Shown piece by piece: positions 16,030-24,763 of a stretch of DNA of 64,000 nt. Location: assembly GCA_942491665.1 (NCBI GenBank), contig CALOBR010000012.1, forward strand, positions 62,001 through 126,000, read 5' to 3'. The position numbers and the translations under genes are program-made. The notes below the pieces were generated by a model. That model was not told the DNA's origin and searched no databases. It was given only the letters and a program-made list of their open reading frames with translations. Source of the DNA: CAVQGZ01 sp942491665 (GTDB taxonomy: Bacteria; Actinomycetota; Actinomycetes; Jiangellales; Jiangellaceae). Each line of letters begins with the position of its first letter. Position 1 is the first letter of the stretch.

Positions 16030-17007
16030 GTGTCGACAACTAGCACCACGGGTGGCCAGAGACCGAACCCCCTGGCCCCACCCAGGCTCGACGAGAAGAT
16101 CAGCCACCGGGCCGACCGCACGTTCTCTGGGCTCGCCCGTGGCGCGGGCATCTTCATCCTGGTGACGCTGGCGTTCGTCGCCATCTTCTTGACCCTGGAG
16201 TCGATCCCGGCGCTCACGGCCGCCCCCGAGGACCTTCCCGGCGGCGAAGGGTTCCTCGCCTACGCCGGGCCGCTGCTCTTCGGCACCATCTGGGCCGCCC
16301 TGCTGGCGATGCTGGTCAGCGTGCCGCTGGCCATCGGGATCGCGCTCTTCATCTCCCACTACGCGCCTCGCCGGCTGGCTCAGTCGCTCGGCTACGTCAT
16401 CGACCTGCTGGCAGCCATCCCGAGCGTGGTCTACGGCCTCTGGGGCATCGCGGTGCTGGCGCCCGCCCTCGTCGGCTTCTACCAGTGGCTGGCAGCCAAC
16501 CTCAGCTTCATCCCCTTCTTCGCCGGACCCGCGTCGGCGACCGGACGCACCATCCTGACGGCGGCCCTCGTGCTGGCGATCATGGTGCTGCCGATCATGA
16601 CCGCCATCAACCGCGAGATCTTCCTTCAGACGCCGCGCCTGCACGAGGAGGCGGCGCTGGCGCTCGGTGCCACCCGCTGGGAGATGATCCGGATGACGGT
16701 CTTTCCCTACGCGCGCTCGGGCATCATCTCCGGCGCGATGCTGGGGCTGGGCCGCGCGCTGGGCGAGACGATGGCCGTCGCGATGGTGCTCTCGACCACC
16801 GGCGGACTGGTGACGCTCAACCTGATCAGCTCGGCGAACCCGTCCACGATCGCGGCGAACATCGCGCTGAAGTTCCCCGAGTCGTCCGGGCTGGCCGTCA
16901 ACGCGCTGGTGGCGACCGGTCTGGTGCTGTTCATCGTCACCTTCGCCGTCAACTTCGCGGCCCGGGCCATCATCGCCCGCCGCGCCGAGTTCTCCGGAGC
17001 GAACTGA
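16030..17007 (+). CDS. pstC: Phosphate ABC transporter permease PstC
   Basis: 325 residues, six or so membrane helices. The family sequence LDEKISHRADRTFSGLARG precedes the first helix, and the inner-membrane coupling (EAA-like) loop reads EEAALALGATRWEMIRMTVFP. PstC pairs with PstA to form the phosphate channel. The start is GTG 16030, a few bases after GAGGAGCACC. Its TGA overlaps the ATG of pstA by one base (TGATG), so translation is coupled. The promoter is that of pstS, since only a hairpin lies between. Confidence 0.94.
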   Translation: MSTTSTTGGQRPNPLAPPRLDEKISHRADRTFSGLARGAGIFILVTLAFVAIFLTLESIPALTAAPEDLPGGEGFLAYAGPLLFGTIWAALLAMLVSVPLAIGIALFISHYAPRRLAQSLGYVIDLLAAIPSVVYGLWGIAVLAPALVGFYQWLAANLSFIPFFAGPASATGRTILTAALVLAIMVLPIMTAINREIFLQTPRLHEEAALALGATRWEMIRMTVFPYARSGIISGAMLGLGRALGETMAVAMVLSTTGGLVTLNLISSANPSTIAANIALKFPESSGLAVNALVATGLVLFIVTFAVNFAARAIIARRAEFSGAN

Positions 17008-18074
17008 TGGCCACCTCGACCCGTCCCCCGGTGCCGAGCACCGAGCGGCACATCGACGTCGTGCAGCCGAGCCTGCCGCGCGCCGTGACCCTGGGCGTGC
17101 TGGCCTTCGCCCTCGCCGTCGGCGTCGGCGCCTACCTGCTGCTCGGCAACTGGTTCGCCCTCGGGGTCGGGGTGTTCCTCGGCTACCTCATCCCGATCTA
17201 CGTGCTGTCGCGCACGCGGGAGAGCAAGCGGCGGGCCACCGACCGGCTCTGGGCGGTCGTCGTGACGGCCGCGTTCGCCACCGCCATCACCCCTCTCGTC
17301 TCGCTCATCATCACCGTCGTCGGCGAGGGAGCGGCCCGCTTCGATGCGGAGTTCTTCACCTCCGACATGCGCGGCGTCGTCGGCGAGGGCGGCGGGGCGC
17401 TGCACGCCATCGTCGGCACCCTGATGATCACGCTGCTGGCGACGCTCATCTCGGTGCCGGTCGGCATCCTCTGCGGCATCTACCTGGTCGAGTACGGCAA
17501 GGGCCACCTCGCGCGCTGGGTGACGTTCTTGGTGGACGTCATGACGGGCATCCCGTCCATCGTCGCGGGCCTGTTCGCCTTCGCGCTGTTCGCGTTCCTG
17601 ATCGGACCGGGCTACAAGTCGGGCTTCTCCGGTGCCATCGCCTTGACGGTGCTGATGATCCCCACGGTGGTGCGGGCCACCGAGGAGATGCTCAAGCTCG
17701 TTCCGAACGAGCTGCGCGAGGCGTCCTACGCCCTCGGCGTCCAGAAGTGGCGCACGATCACCAAGGTGGTCATCCCCACGGCGCTGGCCGGCATCGTCAC
17801 CGGGGTGGTGCTGGCCGTAGCCCGCGTCATCGGTGAGACCGCTCCGCTGCTGCTCACCGCCGGGTTCACGAGCACGGTCAACTGGAACCCCTTCGAGGGC
17901 CGGATGACCGCGCTGCCCGTGTTCTCGTACTACTCCTACGTCACGCCGGGCTTCCCCCCCGAGCCCGGCTTCGAGCGGGCATGGACAGCGGCCCTCGTGC
18001 TCATCATCATCGTCCTCGGGCTCAACCTGATCGCCCGGTTGGTCGCCGTTCGCTTCTCCCCGAAGAAGTCGTAG
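17007..18074 (+). CDS. pstA: Phosphate ABC transporter permease PstA
   Basis: 355 residues. Two N-terminal helices are followed by the usual PstA core: the IGETAPLLLTAG segment, and the coupling loop LREASYALGVQKWRTITKVVIP. The N-terminal extension of about 40 residues (HIDVVQPSLPRAVTLG) is longer than in E. coli PstA but common in actinobacteria. The ATG at 17007 shares its first base with the pstC stop. pstB follows after 18 bp. Confidence 0.94.
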   Translation: MATSTRPPVPSTERHIDVVQPSLPRAVTLGVLAFALAVGVGAYLLLGNWFALGVGVFLGYLIPIYVLSRTRESKRRATDRLWAVVVTAAFATAITPLVSLIITVVGEGAARFDAEFFTSDMRGVVGEGGGALHAIVGTLMITLLATLISVPVGILCGIYLVEYGKGHLARWVTFLVDVMTGIPSIVAGLFAFALFAFLIGPGYKSGFSGAIALTVLMIPTVVRATEEMLKLVPNELREASYALGVQKWRTITKVVIPTALAGIVTGVVLAVARVIGETAPLLLTAGFTSTVNWNPFEGRMTALPVFSYYSYVTPGFPPEPGFERAWTAALVLIIIVLGLNLIARLVAVRFSPKKS

Positions 18075-18092
18075 ACAAGGTAAGGATTGACT

Positions 18093-18872
18093 GTGGCCAA
18101 GCAGATCGACGTCGACAAGCTCAACATCTACTACGGCAAGTTCCTCGCCGTCGAAGACGTCTCGATGACCATCGAGCCGAAGGCGGTGACCGCCCTCATC
18201 GGCCCGTCCGGCTGCGGCAAGTCCACGTTCCTGCGGACGCTGAACCGCATGCACGAGGTCATCCCCGGCGCCTACGCCGACGGAGTGGTCGAGATCGACG
18301 GCATCAACATCTACGGGGACGGTGTCGACCCGGTCGGGGTGCGTCGCAACGTCGGCATGGTGTTCCAGCGGCCGAACCCGTTCCCGACGATGTCCATCCG
18401 CGACAACGTCATCGCCGGTCAGCGACTGAACGGCGCGCGGATGTCGAAGACCGACACCGACGACGTCGTCGAGCAGTCGCTGCGCGGGGCGAACCTGTGG
18501 GAAGAGGTCAAGGACCGCCTCGACAACCCGGGCTCGGGCCTGTCCGGTGGCCAGCAGCAGCGGCTGTGCATCGCCCGCGCCATCGCGATCCAGCCCGAGG
18601 TCGTGCTGATGGACGAGCCGTGCTCGGCCCTCGACCCGATCTCGACCCTGGCGATCGAAGACCTGATCGAAGAGCTCAAGAGCGAGTACACGATCGTCAT
18701 CGTCACCCACAACATGCAGCAGGCCGCCCGGGTCAGCGACAAGACCGGCTTCTTCAACATCGAGGGCACCGGCAAGCCCGGCAAGCTCATCGAGTACGAC
18801 GAGACGCAGAAGATGTTCAGCAACCCGAGCAACAAGGAGACCGAGGACTACATCTCCGGCCGCTTCGGCTAG
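18093..18872 (+). CDS. pstB: Phosphate ABC transporter ATPase PstB
   Basis: 259 residues. Walker A is GPSGCGKST, the ABC signature LSGGQQQRLCIARA, Walker B VVLMDEPCSALDP and the switch histidine VTHNMQQA, all intact. It drives phosphate import through PstCA. I chose GTG 18093 because AAGGA (18082-18086) lies 6 nt before it; a TTG at 18087 is in frame but directly abuts that site. The operon ends here. phoU, often next, is not in the window. The next gene converges from the other strand and its 3' end overlaps or abuts the pstB stop. Confidence 0.95.
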   Translation: MAKQIDVDKLNIYYGKFLAVEDVSMTIEPKAVTALIGPSGCGKSTFLRTLNRMHEVIPGAYADGVVEIDGINIYGDGVDPVGVRRNVGMVFQRPNPFPTMSIRDNVIAGQRLNGARMSKTDTDDVVEQSLRGANLWEEVKDRLDNPGSGLSGGQQQRLCIARAIAIQPEVVLMDEPCSALDPISTLAIEDLIEELKSEYTIVIVTHNMQQAARVSDKTGFFNIEGTGKPGKLIEYDETQKMFSNPSNKETEDYISGRFG

Positions 18873-19208
18873 GGCGCTCGGTGCGGTGATCTCGGCGAGG
18901 GCGTCGAGGCCGCCGGTCGCGTACGCCACCCAGTCGGGGCCCTTGGCGTCGGCGTCGGCCAGCGTCTGCTGCCACCGCTGCCGGAGGTCGGCCAGCACGC
19001 CGTCGACGCCGGCGGGGCCGCGTCGTAGGGCCCGTCGGACGTCACCGGCCGCCGACTGGCGTCCCTCGTGGTACTTCGCCGCCGGGAACGACCGCCCGGA
19101 GCGTCCGATCGCGCACATCGACGCGTTGCCCGCCAGGGCGGTGAGGTGGCGCACGGCGTCGGCGCGCACGTCAGTCGCCTGCTGCAGCAGGTCGTCGCCC
19201 GCGCTCAC
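18869..19208 (-). CDS. Conserved small protein of unknown function, 3' end unclear
   Basis: Starts GTG 19208, overlapping the stop of the TDT transporter gene by 4 bp (GTGA). The first 105 or so codons look like a real protein: LTALAGNASMCAIGRSG, SFPAAKYHEGRQSA, then RQRWQ and WVAYATGGLDALAEI near residue 105, where I would expect it to end. In this frame there is no stop near there; the frame stays open far into the antisense of pstB and pstA. A TAG in the neighbouring frame lies at 18871-18869, so a one-base indel near the 3' end would restore a normal length of about 112. The coordinates given assume that. The family name is not known to me. Confidence 0.5.
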
Positions 19209-20299
19209 CCGTGGCGCTCCCAGGCTGTGCCACGACGGATGCCGGCGAGCGTCTTGGCGGCCACCACCGTCCAGACGGTGATCGTGGCCAGCAGCAGCAC
19301 GACGCCGACGACGCCGACGGCCGCCGAGTCCCACTCGGTGCCCAGCAGCAGGGTGAGCGCGGTCATGGCGCCGAGCGGGAAGGTCCAGGCCCACCAGGCC
19401 GGCGTGTACGGGATGCGGCTTCGCGACAGCTGGCGTCGCAGCACCATCGACGCGAACGCGAGCCACCAGAAGGCGAACCCCAGCATGGCCGTGGCCAGGG
19501 CGAGCGTCGGCACACGCAGCGAGTCGCCGGCCGCGACGCCGCTGGACTCGGCCACCTGCGACAACCTGACGAGCGCGACGCCACCGGCGCCGGGTGGTCC
19601 GAGCGCGATCCACACCGCGGGTGCCAGCGGGGGCGGCGGTGGGCCCTTGAGCGCCAACCGGGCGACCACGAGGACGGCGACGACGACGAAGATCAGCAGG
19701 CCGGCCCCGGCGAACGCGTAGCCCATCCACAGCCAGAGCTCGACCCCCGGCCAGCTCGCGACCAGCGGCGCTCCCGCGAGCGGCACCAGGACGGCAATGA
19801 CGGGCGGCAGGAACCACGTGCCGGTGACCTTCTCCAGCCCGATCGGGGCGTTGTCGACCACCTCCTCGGCCCAGACCACGCCCACGACCAGAGCCAGCGG
19901 GGCGCCGACAACCAGCAGGAGGGTGGCGACGGCGCGGGCCCACGAGTCGGGCAGCAGCACGGGGCCGGCCGCCGAGTAGGCCGCCGACAGCACGAGCAGT
20001 CCTCCGGGCACGCTGCCGATCAGCGGTCCGGGGATCGGGTTGCGCAGGTCAGCCAGGGCGGCGTCGCGGTGCCGTGTCCAGCGCATCGCATACAGCGTGC
20101 CGAAGCCCAGGGCGAGCAGGGTGGCCACCACGAGGAAGACCGACGCCAGCACGTCCCACACCGCCCGGAACGTCTCGCTGTCGCCCGGGTTGCCGGCTGT
20201 GATGACGGCGAGGACGGCCGTCCCCATGACGGAGGCGAACCAGCCGGGGTGCAGCGTGCGCACACGCGTGGACATGCTGGTCGTGGTTGTCGTACTCAC
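19205..20299 (-). CDS. TDT-family transporter (TehA/SLAC1-like)
   Basis: 364 residues with about ten membrane segments and the family start LHPGWFASVMGTAVLAV. TDT proteins export tellurite, dicarboxylates or sulfite; sulfite or another small sulfur anion is likely here because the divergent gene is a CoA-disulfide reductase-rhodanese under the same operator. TATGCT (20311-20306) lies 6 nt before GTG 20299, so the mRNA is probably leaderless and the first eight residues are Ser/Thr-rich. The operator 20309-20324 covers that -10 box. The gene is followed, with overlap, by the small unknown gene. Substrate is an inference from context. Confidence 0.83.
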   Translation of the reverse strand: MSTTTTTSMSTRVRTLHPGWFASVMGTAVLAVITAGNPGDSETFRAVWDVLASVFLVVATLLALGFGTLYAMRWTRHRDAALADLRNPIPGPLIGSVPGGLLVLSAAYSAAGPVLLPDSWARAVATLLLVVGAPLALVVGVVWAEEVVDNAPIGLEKVTGTWFLPPVIAVLVPLAGAPLVASWPGVELWLWMGYAFAGAGLLIFVVVAVLVVARLALKGPPPPPLAPAVWIALGPPGAGGVALVRLSQVAESSGVAAGDSLRVPTLALATAMLGFAFWWLAFASMVLRRQLSRSRIPYTPAWWAWTFPLGAMTALTLLLGTEWDSAAVGVVGVVLLLATITVWTVVAAKTLAGIRRGTAWERHG

Positions 20300-20305
20300 G
20301 GCGCA

Positions 20306-20327
20306 AGCATACCCCTGGGGGTATAGT
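20306..20327. promoter_or_regulatory. CsoR/CstR-like operator over divergent promoters
   Basis: ATACCCC-TG-GGGGTAT at 20309-20324, arms of 7 bp. Sites of this form bind CsoR-family repressors: copper-sensing CsoR or persulfide-sensing CstR. It overlaps both -10 boxes: TATAGT 20322-20327 for the plus gene and TATGCT 20311-20306 for the minus gene. The neighbouring rhodanese-reductase favours a persulfide sensor. The same arms recur at 54369-54384. Confidence 0.75.
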
Positions 20328-20334
20328 TCCCGAT

Positions 20335-22116
20335 GTGGCTACCGCGACGATGGACGACATGACTGCTGCCGATTCGCCAGCCCGCTTCTCCGGCAAGGTC
20401 GTCGTGGTCGGGGGTGTGGCCGGTGGGATGTCCGCGGCCGCGCGCCTGCGTCGCCTCGCCGAGGACGCCGAGATCGTCGTGCTGGAGCGCGACGACTACG
20501 TGTCGTTCGCCAACTGCGGGCTGCCGTACCACATCGGTGGCGAGATCGAGAAGCGCTCGTCCCTGCTCCTGCAGACCCCGAGGAGCCTGGCGGAGTCGCT
20601 GGCGTTGGAGGTACGGACCGGCCACGAGGTTCTCGCCATCGACCGCGACGCGCAGTCGGTGACCGTGCGGGAGATCGACAGCGGGCGGGAGTACACCGAG
20701 ACCTACGAGCGGCTGGTGCTGGCCACCGGGGCGACTCCGTTGAAGCCGCCACTGCCCGGCGTCGACCACCCGCGGGTGTTCACGCTGCGCAGCATCCCCG
20801 ACATGGACGCCATCAAGGCGATCGTGGACGGCGGGGCCACTCGGGCAGTGGTGGTGGGCGGCGGCTACATCGGTCTGGAGATAGCCGAGGCTTTCCGGCA
20901 CCGCGGTATGGACGTCACCCTCGTCGAAGCAGCCGACCACGTGATGGCGGTGCTCGACCGGGAGATGTCGCGCGAGGTCGAAGACCACCTCGAGGCGCAC
21001 GGGGTGACGCTGCACCTGCAGACGACGGCGGTCGGGTTCGAGCCTGTCGAGGCATCCACCGACGTCGTCGTCGACCTCGGCGACGCCGGCTCGGTCACCG
21101 CCGACCTGGTGGTGCTGGCCGTCGGCGTGCGCCCGGAGTCGTCGCTGGCCCGCGCGGCCGGGCTCGAGCTCACCGAGCGCGGCGCCCTGGTGGTGAACGA
21201 GCACCAGCAGACGTCCGACCCGCTCGTCTACGCCGTCGGCGACTCGGTGCAGGTGCGCGACACCGTCACCGGCTCGCCGATCGTGGTGCCGCTGGCCGGG
21301 CCGGCGAACCGCCAGGGACGCGTCGCCGCCGACCACATGGTGCGTGGCGCCGGCCGGTCGGCGCGGTACTCGTCCACGCAGGGGACGTCGGTGGTGAAGG
21401 TGTTCGAGATGACCGCCGGGTCGACCGGCGCCACCGAGAAGACGCTTCAGGCGGCCGGACGGGAGTACGCGAAGGTGTACCTGCACCCGAACGGGCACGC
21501 GTCGTACTACCCGGGGACGGCGCCCATGCACATCAAGGTGGTGTTCGACCCGCAGGACGGCACGGTGCTGGGTGCGCAGGTGGCCGGCTACGACGGCGTC
21601 GACAAGCGCATCGACGTGTTCGCCATGGCGATCCGGGCAGGGATGACCGTGGAAGACCTCGAAGAGGTCGAGCTCGCCTACGCCCCGCCGTACGGGTCGG
21701 CGAAAGACCCCGTGAACATGGCCGGCTTTCAGGCGGCGAACCTGCTGCGCGGGGATCTCGACCTCTGGTACGCCGAGGAGTGGCCGGCGCTGCCCGAGGG
21801 TGCCGTGCTGCTCGACGTGCGCTCGCAGCGCGAGCACGAGCGGTGGAACATCCGTGGCTCGACACTCATCCCGCTCAAGCAGCTGCGTGACCGGCTGGGT
21901 GAGCTGCCGTCAGGGCGTCCGGTGTTCGTGTACTGCCGGTCGGGGTTCCGCTCGTACCTGGCGTACCGGCTGCTGCGTCAGAACGGGTTCGACGCCTCGA
22001 CCCTGTCCGGTGGCGAGCTGACGTTCAAGGCCGTCCATCGAGGGCCGGAGCCAGTCGGACGGCGTCCGCTGCCGGTGATCACCTACTCCGAGGACGAGAC
22101 CGGCACCGGCGCCTGA
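20335..22116 (+). CDS. CoA-disulfide reductase with C-terminal rhodanese
   Basis: 593 residues. The N-terminal FAD/NAD(P) reductase has VVVVGGVAGGMSAAARLRR and the single redox cysteine Cys61 in SFANCGLPYHIGG, typical of CoADR/Npsr-type enzymes, and the NAD motif VVVGGGYIGLEIAEAF. The C-terminal rhodanese domain has its active Cys534 in YCRSGFRS. Such fusions reduce CoA or other low-molecular-weight disulfides and persulfides, often with sulfane sulfur delivered to the rhodanese cysteine. TATAGT (20322-20327) lies 7 nt before GTG 20335, giving a leaderless start; an upstream frame extension to 20287 would include the operator and is unlikely. It is divergent from the TDT gene under one CsoR/CstR-like site. 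Confidence 0.9.
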   Translation: MATATMDDMTAADSPARFSGKVVVVGGVAGGMSAAARLRRLAEDAEIVVLERDDYVSFANCGLPYHIGGEIEKRSSLLLQTPRSLAESLALEVRTGHEVLAIDRDAQSVTVREIDSGREYTETYERLVLATGATPLKPPLPGVDHPRVFTLRSIPDMDAIKAIVDGGATRAVVVGGGYIGLEIAEAFRHRGMDVTLVEAADHVMAVLDREMSREVEDHLEAHGVTLHLQTTAVGFEPVEASTDVVVDLGDAGSVTADLVVLAVGVRPESSLARAAGLELTERGALVVNEHQQTSDPLVYAVGDSVQVRDTVTGSPIVVPLAGPANRQGRVAADHMVRGAGRSARYSSTQGTSVVKVFEMTAGSTGATEKTLQAAGREYAKVYLHPNGHASYYPGTAPMHIKVVFDPQDGTVLGAQVAGYDGVDKRIDVFAMAIRAGMTVEDLEEVELAYAPPYGSAKDPVNMAGFQAANLLRGDLDLWYAEEWPALPEGAVLLDVRSQREHERWNIRGSTLIPLKQLRDRLGELPSGRPVFVYCRSGFRSYLAYRLLRQNGFDASTLSGGELTFKAVHRGPEPVGRRPLPVITYSEDETGTGA

Positions 22117-22174
22117 GCCCACGGCGTCCCACGGCGCGGCCCGGCCACGCCGACACGGCTGCGGATCGCGAACC

Positions 22175-22252
22175 TTCCAAGGCAGTTTGGGGGTTTCCAC
22201 GGAGGATCTGCCTTGGAAACCCCCAAACGATCACGTGCGCGTGATCGTTTGG
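22175..22252. terminator. Overlapping-helix element between convergent genes
   Basis: Three perfect helices share bases. Helix A pairs 22175-22185 (TTCCAAGGCAG) with 22208-22218. Helix B pairs 22185-22199 (15 bp, GTTTGGGGGTTTCCA) with 22214-22228. Helix C pairs 22223-22235 with 22240-22252 (13 bp, loop tgcg). A and B cross (A-B-A'-B'), so they are pseudoknotted or exclusive, and B shares its 3' arm with C. It lies between two convergent stop codons and probably terminates both; the nested design is more elaborate than a normal terminator. Confidence 0.7.
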
Positions 22253-22308
22253 CGGCGGGAGGGGGGCGGGCGGGTGGCGGGCGGGCGTCCCGGCCAGGGG
22301 GCTCGGGG

Positions 22309-23079
22309 TTACGTGGACTTCGCGCGGCGCGCGGCCAGGCGGGCCTGGCGCTCGGACTCCTCGATCTCGTGGGCCTGCTCGCGCGTCAGCGCCGTCCCGC
22401 CGTACTGCGGGGGCAGCCACCACGTGTCGTCCGGGCCGTCCGGTCCTTGGGGATGGGCCCGCACGGTCTCGTCCAGCAGCTGTGACATGACCTCGCGCAG
22501 GTTCTCGGTGACCTCGAGAGGGTCGGCATCGGGCGCGACGGCGATGGGCTCGCCGACGGTCACCGAGATCACGCGGCGCCTGGTCTTGACGTCGGGCTTG
22601 TGCCCCTTGGTGTAGATGCGCTGGCTCCCCCAGATCACCACGGGGACGATCGGGACGCCCGCCTGAGCTGCCATGCGGGCGGCACCGGTCTTGAACTCCT
22701 TGATCGTGTACGAGCGGCTCGTCGTGCCCTCCGGGAAGACGCCGACGAACTCACCGGCCCGCAGGGCGTCGACGGCTGCGGCGTAGGCGCCGGCACCGGC
22801 CTCCCTGTCGACCGGGATGTGCTTCATGCCGCGCATGAGCGGGCCGGCGGCCTTGTGCCGAAAGACGACGTCCTTGGCCATGAACCGGACGTAGCGTCCG
22901 ATCGGGTCGGCGGCCCGTCCGGCGAAGATGAAGTCGAGGTAGCCCACGTGGTTGATCGCGAAGACGGCGCCGCCCTCGCGGGGCACGTTGTCGAACCCTC
23001 GATCGACGAAGCGCAGCCCCATGGCAGCGAAGCCGCTCTTCATCGCCGCGATGACTGGTCCGTACACCCACTCGACCAT
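22309..23079 (-). CDS. 1-acyl-glycerol-3-phosphate acyltransferase (PlsC-like)
   Basis: 256 residues with the family blocks: NHVGYLD (the H-X4-D catalytic motif), FPEGTTS, and VPIVPVVIWG. PlsC enzymes add the second acyl chain to lysophosphatidic acid at the membrane; some related proteins acylate other lipids. The C-terminal 35 residues are charged and Arg-rich. TAGGTT (23091-23086) lies 6 nt before ATG 23079, so it is probably leaderless. Downstream of its stop is the overlapping-helix element. Confidence 0.87.
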   Translation of the reverse strand: MVEWVYGPVIAAMKSGFAAMGLRFVDRGFDNVPREGGAVFAINHVGYLDFIFAGRAADPIGRYVRFMAKDVVFRHKAAGPLMRGMKHIPVDREAGAGAYAAAVDALRAGEFVGVFPEGTTSRSYTIKEFKTGAARMAAQAGVPIVPVVIWGSQRIYTKGHKPDVKTRRRVISVTVGEPIAVAPDADPLEVTENLREVMSQLLDETVRAHPQGPDGPDDTWWLPPQYGGTALTREQAHEIEESERQARLAARRAKST

Positions 23080-23096
23080 GGCTGGAACCTACCGGG

Positions 23097-24689
23097 TCAC
23101 GGCGTGTCACGACGGGGGCGACTGCGACCCATGGCCGTGAGGAACACGTCGCGTTCCATGACGACCACCTCGCCGGCCTCGGTGCAGGTGACCGACGCCG
23201 TACGGGGGACGTCGCGCAGCAGGGCGATCTCGCCGAAGTAGTCACCCGGCCCGAGGTCGGCCACCGGCTCGCCATCTATGTCGACGCGGTAGCGCCCGGA
23301 CTCCACCGCGTAGAAGCAGTCGCCGTCGGCGCCCTGCACGATGAGGGTCTGCCCGACCAGCGCCGGGCACCACTCGCTGCCCAGGGCGAGGCGCTCGAGG
23401 TCAGGAGTGGTCAGCGGTGTGAAGAGGCTGAGACCTCGAAGCAGGGCAATGCGCTGGGCCGCGACGATCCCCGTGCGGTCGAGGGAGCGCAGTCTCGACA
23501 GGGCCAGCAGGGCCGGAACGAGGAGCACCGCGCCGGTGACCGCGAACGCGGCTTGGGTTCCCACGAGGGCGATCGCGACTGGGGCCGCCGCTGCACCGAT
23601 CGCCATCCCTCCGGTCAGCACTGCCTCTTGCACGCCGAACACACGAGCCATTACGCGGTCGTCGACGTTGCGGTGCAGCAGCGTCACGCCGGCGACGTAG
23701 ACGAACGAGCGTCCGATGCCGGAGATGACCAACAAGATCAACGCGAGCACCAGCGTGTCGGTCATCCCCAAGGCAGCCAGGACAAGACCACCGACAGCAG
23801 ACCCGACGACAACCACACGAGACAACCGCGCCACCCCGATCAGGACGACAGCCGCAGCTGCCGACCCCACCAGAAGCCCCAGCCCGTTTCCGGCAGCCAG
23901 CAGGCTGGCCCCCTCGTCGCCGGCCTCGAGGACGTCGACAGCGAACGAGACACCGAGCACGTCCAGCGCGCCCTGCAGCACCCAGCCGAGGCCGACGAGC
24001 ACCAGCAGCATGAAGGCGCCGGGAATCCGTCGGATCTCCCGCACACCCAGCGTCGCGGCGCGCATGAAGGGCTCGGGGTCCTGGTCACCCCTGTCCTGCA
24101 CCAACCCGTGCGCAGGTGGGCGCGCCGTCGCCACGAGGACGGCCCCGAGGCAGACCGCCAGGCCGAGTCCCACGACGAGCGGCTCGACACCCGTAGCGGT
24201 CAAGGCAACGGCCACCGCCAATGGTCCGAGCATCACGCCCAGCGACTCGACGCTGCCGGTGACGGCGTTGGCCGCGACGAGGTGGGACGGCATCTCAGCC
24301 AGCCGAGGCAGCGCCGCGAAGTACGCGGGCCGTCCCAGCGCCACCGCCGCGCTCTGGGCAACCGCCGCGAGGACGATCGTCCAGACCGGCGCCCCCACGA
24401 CCAGCAGCAGACCCAGCCCGACGGTTGCTGCCCCGGCAGCGGCGTAGGCGAGGGTCACGCCTGTGTGCACCGGCATGCGGTCGAGCCACGTGGCCGTGAC
24501 GGGAGCCAGGAGCGTCGCCGGGACAAGCTGGGCCACCGCGACTGCGCCGACGGCGGAGGCGCCCCCGAGATCGTGCGCGTAGAGGAGCACCGCAAGCCAG
24601 ACGGCTTCTTCGGCGATGGTGAAGGCGAAGTAGGCAATCAGGGCGCGACGCAGCGCTTGCTCCTTGAGCGCGGCGCGCAGCGCTGTCAC
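23097..24689 (-). CDS. MFS transporter fused to cyclic-nucleotide-binding domain
   Basis: 530 residues. The first 400 or so hold about 12 membrane segments with the MFS layout, including ARPPAHGLVQDRGDQDPEP as a cytoplasmic loop between the halves. The last 120 residues are a cNMP-binding domain: LFTPLTTPDLERLALGSEW, GDGDCFYAVESG-like core, LGPGDYFGEIALLRDVPRTASV, which contains the phosphate-binding cassette (FGEIALL...RTA). The domain could gate transport by cAMP or another ligand. Substrate is unknown. The start is GTG 24689. It is 17 bp upstream of, and on the same strand as, plsC. Confidence 0.85.
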   Translation of the reverse strand: MTALRAALKEQALRRALIAYFAFTIAEEAVWLAVLLYAHDLGGASAVGAVAVAQLVPATLLAPVTATWLDRMPVHTGVTLAYAAAGAATVGLGLLLVVGAPVWTIVLAAVAQSAAVALGRPAYFAALPRLAEMPSHLVAANAVTGSVESLGVMLGPLAVAVALTATGVEPLVVGLGLAVCLGAVLVATARPPAHGLVQDRGDQDPEPFMRAATLGVREIRRIPGAFMLLVLVGLGWVLQGALDVLGVSFAVDVLEAGDEGASLLAAGNGLGLLVGSAAAAVVLIGVARLSRVVVVGSAVGGLVLAALGMTDTLVLALILLVISGIGRSFVYVAGVTLLHRNVDDRVMARVFGVQEAVLTGGMAIGAAAAPVAIALVGTQAAFAVTGAVLLVPALLALSRLRSLDRTGIVAAQRIALLRGLSLFTPLTTPDLERLALGSEWCPALVGQTLIVQGADGDCFYAVESGRYRVDIDGEPVADLGPGDYFGEIALLRDVPRTASVTCTEAGEVVVMERDVFLTAMGRSRPRRDTP

Positions 24690-24763
24690 CAGCAGAGGAT
24701 GTCAGCAAACGGCTCTTGGATGAGCCGCTTGCGGTGGGCTGACTTCGTGGTGTGCCGCCCGGT

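Noticed and set aside
16707..19943. Very long minus-strand open frame (over 1000 codons) through pstA, pstB and the TDT gene
   Set aside because: It is antisense to well-supported genes and His/Arg/Asp-rich with no fold. Only its 18.87-19.21 kb part resembles a protein.
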